Program-made: the position numbers and the translations under genes
Part shown: in pieces, positions 51,373-60,703 of the stretch
Position numbering within the stretch: position 1 is the first letter of the stretch
How the letters are laid out: each line of letters begins with the position of its first letter
Origin: Nitrospirillum sp034653275
GTDB taxonomy: Bacteria; Pseudomonadota; Alphaproteobacteria; Azospirillales; Azospirillaceae
Direction of reading: 5' to 3'
Assembly: GCF_034653275.1 (NCBI RefSeq)
Contig: NZ_JAYEES010000004.1
Coordinates: 434,001-498,000, forward strand
Length of the DNA stretch: 64,000 nucleotides
Notes under the pieces: generated by a model
The model's database searches: none
What the model saw: the letters and a program-made list of their open reading frames with translations, nothing else
What the model was told of the DNA's origin: nothing

Positions 51373-52703
51373 CAGGGCGGCGTGGGCAGCCAAGCCAGCA
51401 GCACGCCCGCCGCGGCGCAGGCGGCCAGGGTGGGCAGCAGGCCCAGGCGCGTGTGGCGCAGGGCGATGAAGGCCATCAGCGCCAGCAGGGCGGCGGGGAT
51501 GTCCAGGCCGGTGGGCAGGGGCAGGCTGAACGGGCCCAGGCTCAATGGACGGCTGCCGCTGAACAGCACATGCCATCCGAACCACACCGCCAGGTTCAGG
51601 ATGACGCCCACCACGGCCGCCGTGATGGCGGCCAGGGCGGCGGTGATCGTCGTGTTGGTCCGCACCCGCTCGACATAGGGGCCGCCCAGGAAAATCCACA
51701 GGAAGCACGGCGCGAAGGTGACCCAGCTGGTCAGCATGGCGCCCAGGAACCCGGCCAGCAGCGGCGGCAGCGTCCCGGGCGCATGGGCGGCCGCCAGGAA
51801 GCCGACATGCTGCAGCACCAGCACCAGGGGGCCGGGCGTGGTCTCCGCCAGACCCAGGCCGTCGATCATCTCCCCGGGCGTCAGCCAGCCGTATCCCGTC
51901 ACCGCCGCCTGCGCCACATAGGCCAGCACGGCATAGGCGCCGCCGAAGGTGACCAGGGCCATGCCGCTGAAGAACAGCGCCAGGTGGGTCCACACGCTGT
52001 CGGCGCCGGTGATGAGGCGCAGGGCGGCCAGCGGCCCCAGCCACAGGGGCAACCACAGCGCCAGGGTGGCCAAGGCCCTGCCGCGGCTGGGCCGCGCGTG
52101 CGGCGGCACGGCGGCCTCCAGCTGGCGGTCCAGCAGGGCGTCCCCGTCAGCCTTGGCGGCGGCGGGCGCGAAGGAGCGGCGCGCCGCCATGCCGATGCCG
52201 GCGGCGGCCAGGACGACCAGGGGGAAGGGCAGGTGCGCCACGGCCAGCGCCAGGAAGGCCAGACCGGCCACGGCCAGCGATGGCCAGCCGCGCAGCGCCC
52301 GGCGGCCCAGCCGCAGTACGGCGTCCATCACCACCGCCAGCACCGCGGCCTTCAGCCCATGGAAGAGGGCGCCCGTCAGCGGCGCCTGATGATACAGGGT
52401 GTAGAGGGTGCTGAGGCCCAGCATGACCAGTACGCCGGGCAGGATGAACAGGCCGCCCGCGATCAGCCCGCCCCGGCGCCCGTGCAGCAGCCAGCCGATG
52501 TAGGTCGCCAGCTGCTGCGCCTCCGGCCCCGGCAGCAGCATGCAGTAGCTGAGGGCGTGCAGGAAACGCGCCTCGCCGATCCAGCGGCGGTCCTCCACCA
52601 GCTCGCGATGCATCAGGGCGATCTGCCCGGCGGGGCCGCCGAAGCTCAACAGGCCGATGCGGGCCCAGACACGGGTCGCCTCGCGCAGGGTGGGGAGGGA
52701 CAT
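51372..52703 (-). CDS. chrA: Chromate transporter (long-chain, bidomain ChrA)
   Basis: A 443-residue CHR-family transporter that extrudes chromate or related oxyanions. Both CHR domains are visible: SFGGPAGQIALMHRELVEDRRWI, YCMLLPGPEAQQLATYIGWLLHG in the first and FSGMALVTFGGAYAVLAYVAQAAV, DGLGLAETTPGPLVLVLQHVGFLAA in the second. No chrB regulator is adjacent, but the palindrome after its stop codon belongs to the next operon. Confidence 0.93.
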   Translation of the reverse strand: MSLPTLREATRVWARIGLLSFGGPAGQIALMHRELVEDRRWIGEARFLHALSYCMLLPGPEAQQLATYIGWLLHGRRGGLIAGGLFILPGVLVMLGLSTLYTLYHQAPLTGALFHGLKAAVLAVVMDAVLRLGRRALRGWPSLAVAGLAFLALAVAHLPFPLVVLAAAGIGMAARRSFAPAAAKADGDALLDRQLEAAVPPHARPSRGRALATLALWLPLWLGPLAALRLITGADSVWTHLALFFSGMALVTFGGAYAVLAYVAQAAVTGYGWLTPGEMIDGLGLAETTPGPLVLVLQHVGFLAAAHAPGTLPPLLAGFLGAMLTSWVTFAPCFLWIFLGGPYVERVRTNTTITAALAAITAAVVGVILNLAVWFGWHVLFSGSRPLSLGPFSLPLPTGLDIPAALLALMAFIALRHTRLGLLPTLAACAAAGVLLAWLPTPP

Positions 52704-52783
52704 GGCAGGGTGCCGAAGGGGTGCGAGGTGGTGCAGGCCCGCTGACTAAGCCGCGCGGCGCCGCCGGCGTCAAGGGCGGGGCT

Positions 52784-53293
52784 TCAGAACACGCCCTTGC
52801 CGTCGGGGTCGCTGGCCGGCACCGGCTGGCTGACGGACCAATGTTCCACCACCCTGTCGTCCAGCACGCGGAAGATGTCGATCACCGCCGTGCCCGGCTC
52901 GCCCGGGCTGGGGATGGCGTGCACGTGCAGCACGACCAGGTTCCCCTGGGCGACGCTGCGCACCACCTCTACCGTGGCGTCGGGATGATGCTGGAAGACC
53001 GTGGCGTAGGCATCCTGCAGGGCGCGGCGCCCGTCGGCCAGTCCGGGGGTATGCTCCCGGCAGTCCTGGGCGACGTAGCGGTCGGCGGCGGACAGGTCGT
53101 GCTTGTTGAAGAAGGCGTCGTAGAAAGCCAGGACCGTCTGGCGGTTGGCCTCCCCTTCCGCCGCGCTGCCGGGGATGCGGGTGCTGGTGGCGCCGGCCGC
53201 CTGGTTGGCCGGGGGTGGGGCGGCCTGGGCCGACGCCAGGCCGGAACCGGCCAGCGCGGCGCCCAGGGCCAGGGCACGGAGTGTCAGGCGCAT
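52784..53293 (-). CDS. SnoaL-like (NTF2-fold) secreted protein
   Basis: A 169-residue protein with a signal peptide (TLRALALGAALAGSGLASAQA). The SnoaL/NTF2-like domain is seen in VLAFYDAFFNKHDLSAADRYVAQDCREHTPGLADGRRAL, IPSPGEPGTAVIDIFRVLDDRVVEHWSV. ATG 53293 has GAGGAAGAG directly upstream. It may bind or convert a small molecule in the periplasm; role unknown. Confidence 0.85.
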   Translation of the reverse strand: MRLTLRALALGAALAGSGLASAQAAPPPANQAAGATSTRIPGSAAEGEANRQTVLAFYDAFFNKHDLSAADRYVAQDCREHTPGLADGRRALQDAYATVFQHHPDATVEVVRSVAQGNLVVLHVHAIPSPGEPGTAVIDIFRVLDDRVVEHWSVSQPVPASDPDGKGVF

Positions 53294-53489
53294 CTCTTCC
53301 TCATCGGGGACTGGGCGACGGCGGAAGGCGGGCAGGCGGGGCGTTCCCCCATCATGCGCCCACCCCCGCGTCGCCCCTTTACCTGCACGGGCATTGTGGC
53401 GACTCTGGGGTGGCGGCGTGGAAGGGTTGGGGCCGTGACGCTTATACGGACCGGCACGCCGATCCCGGGCGCGGCGGTGCGCCACGACA

Positions 53490-53530
53490 AATAGTATAAA
53501 ATATTTGACATACAATATCCCATCATCGAC
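53490..53530. promoter_or_regulatory. AT-rich promoter stretch before the second DUF885 gene
   Basis: The run AGTATAAAATATTTGACA followed by TACAATAT is strikingly AT-rich in this GC-rich region and contains a perfect TTGACA and a TACAAT. It probably holds promoters for the divergent DUF885 and SnoaL-like genes; exact boxes are ambiguous. Confidence 0.5.
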
Positions 53531-53564
53531 CCTGCCGGGAAATGATGGGGAACAGGGGGCGATG

Positions 53565-55316
53565 ATGAACCATACCGCGGTGGCGCTGGCATTCATTCTG
53601 GCGGCGGTGACCCCCGCCGCCTCTCCCGCCTGGGCCAAGCCCGCCGCCCCGATGGCGAAGCCCGCCAGCGGCGTGGATGCCGTCATCGCCGACTATGAGG
53701 CGCTGGCCCGCCAGACGGACGGCACCGACGGGCCCGGCTGGCCGGATGTCAGCAAGGCCGCCGCCGATCGCCGCGCCCAGGGCTATGCCGCGCTGAGGGC
53801 CCGCCTGGACAGACTGCCGCCCTCCGCCCCCGATGGCGAGGAGGCGCTGACCCGCCGCCTGCTGGATTGGCGCCTGGGTGTGCTGGTGGAGGGTGCCACG
53901 TTCGATGAGGATCGCATCCCCTTCGACAATGGCGACGGCTTCTTCAACACCGCCAACTACGCCGCCGCCACCACCGTCATCCGGACGGAGGCGGACGCCC
54001 AGGCCTGGATCGCGCGCCTCAGGGCCTTGCCCGCCTATTACGACCAGCAGATCGCCAATATGCGGCGTGGGCTGGAGACGGGCTTCATCCAGCCGCGTCC
54101 CACCGCCGCCTCGGTTCTGAACATCCTCAAGATCGCGGCCGACCAGCCGGCGGAGGCCAGCCCCCTGCTGGGGCCGCTGAAGGCGCTGCCCGCCACCATC
54201 CCGGCCGACCGCCAGGCGGCCCTGCGCGCCGACGCCCTGGCGGCGGTGACCCAGGCGGTGAAGCCGGCGCAGATGAGGCTGGTGGCCTTCTTCGAGCAGG
54301 ACTACGTACTCCGTGCCCGCGACACGCTGGGCGCCAGCGGCCTGCCGGGCGGGCGGGAGTACTACGCCTATGCCGTGCGCCGCTCCACCACCACCGACCT
54401 CACGCCCGACGCCGTGTTCGCGCTGGGGGAGCGGGAGGTGGCGCGCATCCGGGGAGAGATGGAGACCGCGATGCGGGCCACCGGCTTCACTGGCACCTTG
54501 CCCGAGTTCATCGCCAAGCTGCGCACGGACAAGCAGTTCTACGCCCCGGATTTGGCGACCTATGTGGAAAAGGCCAGCGAGATCGGCAAGCGCATCGACG
54601 GCCTGCTGCCCCTGTGGTTCGGCAGGCTGCCGCGCCTGACCTGGACCATCCGGCAAAAGCCGCCGGAGCAGGAGGGCTCGTCCAGCGGCTATGACCTGGG
54701 GGACCCGGTGAAGGGCGTGCCCGGCCGCGTGGTGGTGGGCTCCAAATCCTTCGGCGACCCGCTGTTCGGCCTGCCGTCCTGGATCCTGCATGAGGGGGTG
54801 CCCGGCCACCACCTGCAGATCGCCCTGGGCCAGGAGCGCACGGACCTCCCGGCCTTCCGCCGCAAGGACGAACCCACCGCCTTCATCGAGGGCTGGGCGC
54901 TGTATGCCGAGCAATTGGGCGAGGACATGGGCGTTTACCGCACGGACTACGAACGTTTCGGCCGCCTGTCCTTCGACATGTGGCGGGCTTGCCGCCTGAT
55001 GATGGATGTGGGCATCCACTGGAAGGGCTGGAGCGCCGAACAGGCCGCCAGTTGCCTGCGCGACAACACCGCTCTGCCGGAACGCGTTGTGCTGGGCGAA
55101 ACACAGCGCTACATTGCCTGGCCGGCCCAGGCCCTGGCCTACAAGGTGGGGGAGCTGAAGTTCCTGGCGGAGCGGCGGCGGGCGGAGCAGGCGCTGGGCG
55201 CCCGCTTCGACATCCGCGCCTTCCATGACGCCGAGCTGGACGACGGCCCCATGCCCATGGACATCCTGCACGACCAGGTGGGCCGCTGGTTGGCCCGCCA
55301 GGGGGCGGCGCCGTAA
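53565..55316 (+). CDS. DUF885-family secreted metallopeptidase
   Basis: A 583-residue DUF885 protein with a Sec signal peptide (TAVALAFILAAVTPAASPAWA). The zinc motif is HEGVPGHHLQIAL and the downstream EGWALYAEQLGEDMG; the C-terminal RYIAWPAQALAYKVGELKFL is typical. AGGGGG is 5 bases before ATG 53565; the ATG directly before is an alternative. It is a paralog of the gene at 42842-44704, but exported through Sec rather than Tat. Confidence 0.9.
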   Translation: MNHTAVALAFILAAVTPAASPAWAKPAAPMAKPASGVDAVIADYEALARQTDGTDGPGWPDVSKAAADRRAQGYAALRARLDRLPPSAPDGEEALTRRLLDWRLGVLVEGATFDEDRIPFDNGDGFFNTANYAAATTVIRTEADAQAWIARLRALPAYYDQQIANMRRGLETGFIQPRPTAASVLNILKIAADQPAEASPLLGPLKALPATIPADRQAALRADALAAVTQAVKPAQMRLVAFFEQDYVLRARDTLGASGLPGGREYYAYAVRRSTTTDLTPDAVFALGEREVARIRGEMETAMRATGFTGTLPEFIAKLRTDKQFYAPDLATYVEKASEIGKRIDGLLPLWFGRLPRLTWTIRQKPPEQEGSSSGYDLGDPVKGVPGRVVVGSKSFGDPLFGLPSWILHEGVPGHHLQIALGQERTDLPAFRRKDEPTAFIEGWALYAEQLGEDMGVYRTDYERFGRLSFDMWRACRLMMDVGIHWKGWSAEQAASCLRDNTALPERVVLGETQRYIAWPAQALAYKVGELKFLAERRRAEQALGARFDIRAFHDAELDDGPMPMDILHDQVGRWLARQGAAP

Positions 55317-55322
55317 TCCGCG

Positions 55323-57260
55323 TCACGCGCCCTTGCGTTTGGCGGCCAGCCCGTTATAGGCGAAGCCGGCGGCCAGGGCGGTGGCCATCGCGGCCTGGGC
55401 CGCCACGGTTTCCGCCGTGGGGAACAGGCCCACGATCTCCACGCTGGGCACGTGGGCCAAGGGGATGACGTCCAGCCAGCCGGCCTCCTGCAGGGCCTTA
55501 ACGCCCTTGCCGGCCAGCACCACGGCCAGCACGGCCATCAGACCGGAACTCCAGGCGAAGAAGGCGCCGATGGGCAGGCGGCGGCTGTAGCGCAGCAGCC
55601 CCCAGGCGATGGCGGCCAGCAGCAGCACAGCCGCCCCGGCACCGGCCAGCACGGCCATGTGCGCTCCCTCCGCCCACAGCGCCATGTAGAACAGGATGGT
55701 CTCGAACACCTCGCGGTAGACCACCACGAAGGTCAGCAGGAACAGGAACCAGGCCGACTGCCGCGACAGGGCGTGGGACAGCTTTTCCCTGATGTACAGC
55801 TGCCAGGCGCCGGCCTGGGACTTGCCGTGCATCCACACGCCCACCGACAGCAGCACCAGGGCGGCGAATACGGAGCCCAAGCCCTCCGTCAGTTCCCGGC
55901 TGGCGCCGCTGATGGAGACCAGGTAGGTCGCCACGGCCCAGGTCGCCAGGCCGGCCGCCAGGGCGGTGGTCCAGCCCAGGTGGACATGGCGCAGCACGTC
56001 CGCGCGCCCGGCCTTGCGCAGGAAGGCGATCATGGCCACCACGATCAGCAGGGCTTCCAGCCCTTCGCGCAGCAGGATGGTGAATGCGCCGACGAAGGTG
56101 GAGGCGTCGCTGGCGGCGGTGGGTGACAGGGCATGCTCCGCCTCGGTCAGCAGGCCGGTGATGGCCTGGGCCTGGGCGCGCACCTCGTCGGCCGGCCGGC
56201 CCTGGCCGATGACGCCGCGGAAGGCACCCATGGCGCTTTCCACCCGGGTCATCAGGCCGCCGTCGCGCGCCTTCAGGATGGGCTCCACCGGCTCGAACCC
56301 GTCGAGGTAGGCGGCCAGGGCCAGGTCGCCCGCCGCCTTGGCGTCGCCGGCCTCATAGGCCTCCACGGCCAAGCCCAGCTTGGCGTGGGCGATGGCCAGG
56401 CTGTCGTTGGCCTTCGGCATGACCGCGTCGGGATGGGCGCGCAGATAGGCCAGCAGCGCCTGGGCGTCATGGGCGCCCACCGTCTCCTCCAGGGCGGCCT
56501 GCGAGGCCTGGGTCAGGGCTTCCAGATTGGGAAACAGGGCGTGCAGGTCGGGCCGGGCGCGCCACAGCGCCTCACCCGCCTGGATGTCGCTGGGCGTGAA
56601 GGCGAAGCCGCCGGCGATGAAGGCCAGCGCCCAGCGGTCCTCGGCCGGCAGGTGGGCGAAGCTGACCATGGGCGTGCCGTCCAGCCCCTGCTCGATCACC
56701 TGCTCCAGGGCGAAGACGCTGCGTTGCCGCGCGCGTCCGGTGTCGCTGAAGGCCACGGGCCTGGGGTCCAGCGTGACGCCCACCGGGCCGTCACCATGCC
56801 CGGTGGCGCCGTGGCAGGCGGCGCAATTCTCCGCGTACAGGGCTCGGCCCCGCGCCAGGTCCGGCGGGGCGGTGGGCGCCAGCGGCACGGGGTAGGCGGC
56901 CAGCAGATCCCGGCCCAGGGCGCGGGCCAGGCCGGCCACCACGGCCGGGGACGCCTTGGCGGCGATGGCGGCCTTCAGCGCGTCGGCCTGGTCCTGCAGC
57001 CGGGGGAGGGCGGGGGTGGGCGGCAGTTCGGCCATCCGCTCCCGCGCGCTGGCCGCGAACTCCGCCTGCTCGGCATATTCGCTCTCGCTGGTCACCCGGC
57101 CGTCGGCCACCGCGCCGGCATAGTCCACCGCCACATAGTCCAGCAGCCGCCAGATGGTCTGCGCGGGCGCCGGTTCCGCCGCCCCTGCGGGCAGGGCGGT
57201 GCCGAGGGCCAGGCCCAGCAGCGTGAGGGCGGCGGCGATGAGGCGGAACGATCTGACCAT
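55323..57260 (-). CDS. Cytochrome c-FTR1 iron permease fusion
   Basis: A 645-residue fusion. The N-terminal half after a signal peptide has a cytochrome c domain (ARGRALYAENCAACHGATGHGDG, a CxxCH heme site), and the C-terminal half is a FTR1 high-affinity iron permease with seven helices and two REXXE iron-transport motifs (REGLEALL and REVFETIL). It resembles the EfeU-type systems of Proteobacteria in which the heme domain replaces the separate oxidase. Start at 57260 is preferred; 57290 is possible. An ATTCTCA half-site (57289-57295) like a Fur box lies upstream. Confidence 0.92.
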   Translation of the reverse strand: MVRSFRLIAAALTLLGLALGTALPAGAAEPAPAQTIWRLLDYVAVDYAGAVADGRVTSESEYAEQAEFAASARERMAELPPTPALPRLQDQADALKAAIAAKASPAVVAGLARALGRDLLAAYPVPLAPTAPPDLARGRALYAENCAACHGATGHGDGPVGVTLDPRPVAFSDTGRARQRSVFALEQVIEQGLDGTPMVSFAHLPAEDRWALAFIAGGFAFTPSDIQAGEALWRARPDLHALFPNLEALTQASQAALEETVGAHDAQALLAYLRAHPDAVMPKANDSLAIAHAKLGLAVEAYEAGDAKAAGDLALAAYLDGFEPVEPILKARDGGLMTRVESAMGAFRGVIGQGRPADEVRAQAQAITGLLTEAEHALSPTAASDASTFVGAFTILLREGLEALLIVVAMIAFLRKAGRADVLRHVHLGWTTALAAGLATWAVATYLVSISGASRELTEGLGSVFAALVLLSVGVWMHGKSQAGAWQLYIREKLSHALSRQSAWFLFLLTFVVVYREVFETILFYMALWAEGAHMAVLAGAGAAVLLLAAIAWGLLRYSRRLPIGAFFAWSSGLMAVLAVVLAGKGVKALQEAGWLDVIPLAHVPSVEIVGLFPTAETVAAQAAMATALAAGFAYNGLAAKRKGA

Positions 57261-57430
57261 GGGGCGGCCCGGCTGAGAGGTGCGAGTCATTCTCAGTAAA
57301 CCCGCCGCCGATGTTTTTGCAAGCATGCGCCGGCGCGCGTCTGCCTTGTGGGCGCCCTATGGGCCGGATCACTGCGGGGGCGGAAACAACAAGACCCGCC
57401 GCGCAGGGTGCGCGGGCGGGTCCGGCGGAT

Positions 57431-57507
57431 TGGCGACCCCAGCTGGATTCGAACCAGCGACCTACCGCTTAGAAGGCGGTTGCTCTATCCAACTGAGCTA
57501 TGGGGCC
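57431..57507 (-). tRNA. tRNA-Arg (anticodon TCT)
   Basis: A 77-nt tRNA with encoded CCA. Acceptor GGCCCCA pairs with TGGGGTC (one G-T wobble); D arm GCTC...GAGC; anticodon stem ACCGC/GCGGT with loop CTTCTAA (anticodon TCT, reads AGA); T arm GCTGG-TTCGAAT-CCAGC. Confidence 0.97.
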
Positions 57508-57557
57508 CGGAGGCGGCCCCAGGCCCGAGGGCCGGGGCGCCCGATATCAGGAAGGGA

Positions 57558-57863
57558 TCAGAAGCGGCCGACGCGGGGGCGGTCGGTGCGGAAATTGTCG
57601 GCGTAGTTCTTCGGGCGGACGATGCGGTCGTTGTGGGTGACGACCTCGTAGGTCCACCCCTTGCGGGTCGCGTAGGCGATGGCCTCTTCGGCGCTGTCGA
57701 ACGTCAGCTTCACCTGGTTCAGGGTGTCGCCCGAGCTGGTCCAGCCCATCAGCGGCTCCGGCCGGCGGGCGGTGGCCAGTTCATATTCCAGGATCCACGA
57801 GTGGGTCTTGGCCCGGCCGGACTGCATGGCCGTCTTGGCCGGCTGATAGATACGAACCTGCAT
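57558..57863 (-). CDS. NDUFS4-like NADH dehydrogenase (complex I) accessory subunit
   Basis: A 101-residue protein of the ETC complex I subunit family (NDUFS4 type, PF04800-like), an accessory subunit shared by mitochondria and Alphaproteobacteria. MQVRIYQPAKTAMQSGRAKTHSWILEYE, MGWTSSGDTLNQVKLTFDSAEEAIAYATRKGW and YEVV...RPKNYADNF are conserved. Start at 57863 is preferred over the earlier GTG/ATG. It lies alone between two tRNA genes, away from a nuo operon. Confidence 0.92.
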   Translation of the reverse strand: MQVRIYQPAKTAMQSGRAKTHSWILEYELATARRPEPLMGWTSSGDTLNQVKLTFDSAEEAIAYATRKGWTYEVVTHNDRIVRPKNYADNFRTDRPRVGRF

Positions 57864-57932
57864 CTCTGGAACGTCCCCGGTTGAACGAAACACCTGTTGC
57901 CTGCCGGCGCCGTCCGGCGCCGGTCCGGGCGA

Positions 57933-58009
57933 TGGTCGGGGCGCCCGGATTCGAACCGGGGGCCTACGGTTCCCAAAACCGTCGCGCTACCAGACTGCGC
58001 TACGCCCCG
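57933..58009 (-). tRNA. tRNA-Pro (anticodon TGG)
   Basis: A 77-nt tRNA with encoded CCA. Acceptor CGGGGCG pairs with CGCCCCG; anticodon stem ACGGT/ACCGT with loop TTTGGGA (anticodon TGG, reads CCA); T arm with TTCGAAT. Confidence 0.97.
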
Positions 58010-58420
58010 AAACCATCGCGAGCTAGGGTTTACGCGGTTCGCGGGGCCATGGTCAATCAGGAAAGCGGCCCGGCGCGCGGCAACCCTGACCCAACCCGCG
58101 CCCAGGTTTTGGACCGAAATCCCCACCGCCCAATACACGGAAGAGTGGCGTGCTGCCCGGCAAAAAGCGCCCGGCGGCGGCCGAATCCCGCTCCCAGGGC
58201 CGAAGCCACGCCTTTCCAGGGGCCCGGCGGATCGCGTGCGGGCCCTTTTCCGGGCCGGCAACCAGGTAATCCCGACCGCCTTGGGCCGCTTCACCCGGCA
58301 ATTTTGACCGGGCAACGGGAAAATCCGACCGCCCCAATTATTCGCATTCCTGTCGCCTCCCGCCGGTCAACCCTGAAAAAACCCTTTATTTACAGATGCG
58401 TAAATATCGCTGCGGGCTGT

Positions 58421-58435
58421 TGGCACGGTTTCTGC
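58421..58435 (+). promoter_or_regulatory. Sigma-54 promoter for flagellin
   Basis: TGGCACGGTTTCTGC fits the sigma-54 consensus: the invariant GG (58422-58423) and GC (58434-58435) are 10 bp apart. A sigma-54 class of flagellar genes is known in Alphaproteobacteria such as Caulobacter. Confidence 0.8.
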
Positions 58436-58475
58436 GGTTAGCCGGCCGAACCTAACCGTCCATCAGAGGAGGTTG

Positions 58476-58496
58476 ATGGCGTCCATACCAGCGTAG
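58476..58496 (+). CDS. Six-codon upstream ORF in the flagellin leader
   Basis: ATG GCG TCC ATA CCA GCG TAG (MASIPA) is preceded by AGAGGAGG, the strongest Shine-Dalgarno of the region, 3 to 4 bases before the ATG. It ends about 195 bases before the flagellin start. It could be a leader peptide or a translation control element of flagellin mRNA; the peptide has not been shown to be made. Confidence 0.45.
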   Translation: MASIPA

Positions 58497-58693
58497 CGCC
58501 CCCGGGCAACCCCGGACCAATCCGTCCCGCCATCCCGGCAGGAACGGGTTGCCGCCCGGAGACGGGGACTTAGGCCCCCCCGGCAGCGGGCGGGTGGTGC
58601 TCTTCGATGGCATGGGACCAACAGCTTGCTCTCGCCAGAAGGATCAGACCGGCCCAAACGGCCGCCCTCCGGCAGCTCAAAAGGAGATAGATG

Positions 58694-60550
58694 ATGTCCT
58701 CTCAAGTCGCCCTCTCTTCGGCAATGCGTTCCAACCTGCTGTTGCTGCAGAACACCAACAGCTCGATCGACAAGCTCCAGGCGCAACTGTCCACGGGCAA
58801 CAAGGTCAACAGCGCGCTGGACGGCCCCACGGCCTTCTTCGCGGCGCAAGGTCTGAACCAGCGTGCCAGCGACCTGTCCACCCTGAAGGATGCGATGGGC
58901 CAGGCCATCAGCACCATCAAGGCGGGCAACCAGGGCATCACCTCCATCCAGTCGCTGATCGACCAGGCCAAGGGCCTGACGACCTCGGCCTACTCCAACC
59001 TGGGTAACGACCCCAGCGCCATCGCGACCCGCAAGTCGCTGGCCGACCAGTTCAACGCCATCAAGGACCAGATCGACAAGCTGGCCGCCGACAGCGGTTA
59101 CGGTGGCAAGAACCTGCTGGCCGGCAGCGGCCAGACCTTTGACGCCACCTCCACGTCGCGGTCCACGGTGAACTCCATCACCGGCCTGTCCAACAGCCGC
59201 GTGACCAACGTCACCACTTCGGACACCTATTCCGTTCGCGTGTCCGGCACGGGTGACATCTCCGGCAACGCCGGTGACATCGCCTCGGCGGAAACCGCCC
59301 GCGGCCTGTTCGGCCTGAAGGTCTCCGGCAAGCTCAGCAGCACCGCCGGCAACTTCTCCGACGTGTCGATCGAAATCCGCGGCTCCGTGGGGCAGACCCG
59401 CACGGCCGTGATCACCGAGGGCGACGAGTCCCGCTCCATCACCTTCTTCGATAACACCCAGAGCGCCACCAACAGCCTGGTGAGCGCCGGCGCCTCCGGC
59501 ACGCCGCAGGTGTCGCAGGTGAACATCACCGGCAACATCGATCAGGGTGACACCTTCAACGTCACCATCAACGGCCGGACGTTCAGCTACACCGCCTCGG
59601 CCGGCGACGTGTCCAGCCCGTCGCCGACGACGCGCCAGGCCGCCATCGCCACCAACCTGCAGAGCCTGATCAACAATTCCCTTCCGGGCAGCGCGTTCTC
59701 CGGCTTCACCATCGGTACGGTGACGGGCAGCAGCTTCCAGATCACCGCGGCCAGCAGCTTCGGCACGTCGAACAGCTTCACGCTGGGCAGCTCGACCGTC
59801 AACGCCCTGACCAAGAACATCTCCGTGTCCTTCACCTCGGGCTCGGTCGTGTCCTTCACCGTCGACCGTTCCACGCTGGAAGGGTTGGGTACGGCGGGCA
59901 ACGGCACCTCCACCATCGAGAAGGACGTGGATCTGGCGGTCACGGCCACCGACCTGAACGGTGTGTCCATCACCCGGTCGGGCGCCAATGATCGTGGCAG
60001 CGGCAAGCTGACGGACGGCGAAAACGCCATGTCCTTCACCACCGGCACAGTGCGCATCAACGTCGATCCGGCCAAGATCATGCAGGCGGCGTCGGCCAAC
60101 CGGTCCGCCAACATGACGACGTCGCAGCAGACGCCGGCCAACACCCAGAACGACTTGTCGGTGCAGTTCAACGAGACCAACACCAACTCGCTGAGCGTCA
60201 AGTCCACCAACGTCACCACCGACGGCCAGGGCCTGCGTCTCGACTATGCCCAGAACGAGTTCCTGGACCGGTCGGACATCGACGCCGCCGTGGCCCAGCT
60301 GACCTACGCCACCAGCCAGCTGCGGTCCGCCGGCCAGACGCTCAGCACCAACCTGAACGTCATCCAGACCCGGTCCGACTTCACCAGCGCCTTCAACAAC
60401 GTCCTGTCGGACGGCGCCGACAGCCTGGTGCAGGTCGACCAGAACCAGGCCGGCGCGGAGTTGCTGACCCTGCAGACCCGCCAGTCGCTGGGTGTCACCA
60501 CCCTGTCGCTGGCGAACCAGAGCCAGCAGGCCATCCTGAAGCTGTTCTAA
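58694..60550 (+). CDS. Flagellin with large central insertion
   Basis: A 618-residue flagellin that builds the flagellar filament. The conserved N-terminal D0/D1 (SSQVALSSAMRSNLLLLQNTNSSIDKLQAQLSTGNKVNSALDGP) and C-terminal D0/D1 (RSDIDAAVAQLTYATSQLRS...LTLQTRQSLGVTTLSLANQSQQAILKLF) enclose a long Thr/Ser-rich variable part (about residues 150-520) that would form the outer D2/D3 domains on the filament surface. Many flagellins have 270-500 residues, so the insertion is sizeable. AGGAGA is 6 bases before ATG 58694. Confidence 0.93.
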   Translation: MSSQVALSSAMRSNLLLLQNTNSSIDKLQAQLSTGNKVNSALDGPTAFFAAQGLNQRASDLSTLKDAMGQAISTIKAGNQGITSIQSLIDQAKGLTTSAYSNLGNDPSAIATRKSLADQFNAIKDQIDKLAADSGYGGKNLLAGSGQTFDATSTSRSTVNSITGLSNSRVTNVTTSDTYSVRVSGTGDISGNAGDIASAETARGLFGLKVSGKLSSTAGNFSDVSIEIRGSVGQTRTAVITEGDESRSITFFDNTQSATNSLVSAGASGTPQVSQVNITGNIDQGDTFNVTINGRTFSYTASAGDVSSPSPTTRQAAIATNLQSLINNSLPGSAFSGFTIGTVTGSSFQITAASSFGTSNSFTLGSSTVNALTKNISVSFTSGSVVSFTVDRSTLEGLGTAGNGTSTIEKDVDLAVTATDLNGVSITRSGANDRGSGKLTDGENAMSFTTGTVRINVDPAKIMQAASANRSANMTTSQQTPANTQNDLSVQFNETNTNSLSVKSTNVTTDGQGLRLDYAQNEFLDRSDIDAAVAQLTYATSQLRSAGQTLSTNLNVIQTRSDFTSAFNNVLSDGADSLVQVDQNQAGAELLTLQTRQSLGVTTLSLANQSQQAILKLF

Positions 60551-60639
60551 TCGGCGACGGCGGGGCGGGCGGCGGCGTGGCAAAAGGCCACCGGTCCCCC
60601 ATCCCGCCGCCCCGGTCCCGGAAGCGACAGGCGCAAGGA

Positions 60640-60670
60640 AAAGGGCGGTCCCCAGCGGGCCGCCCTTTTT
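60640..60670 (+). terminator. Rho-independent terminator after flagellin
   Basis: AAAGGGCGG (60640-60648) pairs with CCGCCCTTT (60660-60668), followed by TT. It lies 90 bp after the flagellin stop. Confidence 0.9.
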
Positions 60671-60703
60671 CATTTCGCGCTTAAGCCTAAGGCGCCGCGG
60701 CGA

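Larger units (their letters stand above)
58010..58690 (+). promoter_or_regulatory. Long flagellin promoter and leader region
   Basis: About 680 bp before the flagellin gene. A sigma-54 type promoter is seen at 58421-58435 (TGGCACGGTTTCTGC: GG at -24 and GC at -12, 10 bases apart). An inverted repeat TTTAC/GTAAA at 58389-58404 lies just upstream. The leader from there to the flagellin start is about 240 nt and contains a 6-codon ORF at 58476-58496. The rest (58010-58380) holds no supported gene. Confidence 0.65.

Noticed and set aside
57280..57300. A complete Fur box before the FTR1 gene
   Set aside because: Only one half-site (ATTCTCA) is recognisable; the other arm does not match, so a full site is not claimed.
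58463..60673. A 736-codon minus-strand open frame opposite flagellin
   Set aside because: It is antisense to a clear flagellin gene, lacks a ribosome binding site and domains, and extends through the flagellin terminator and leader.
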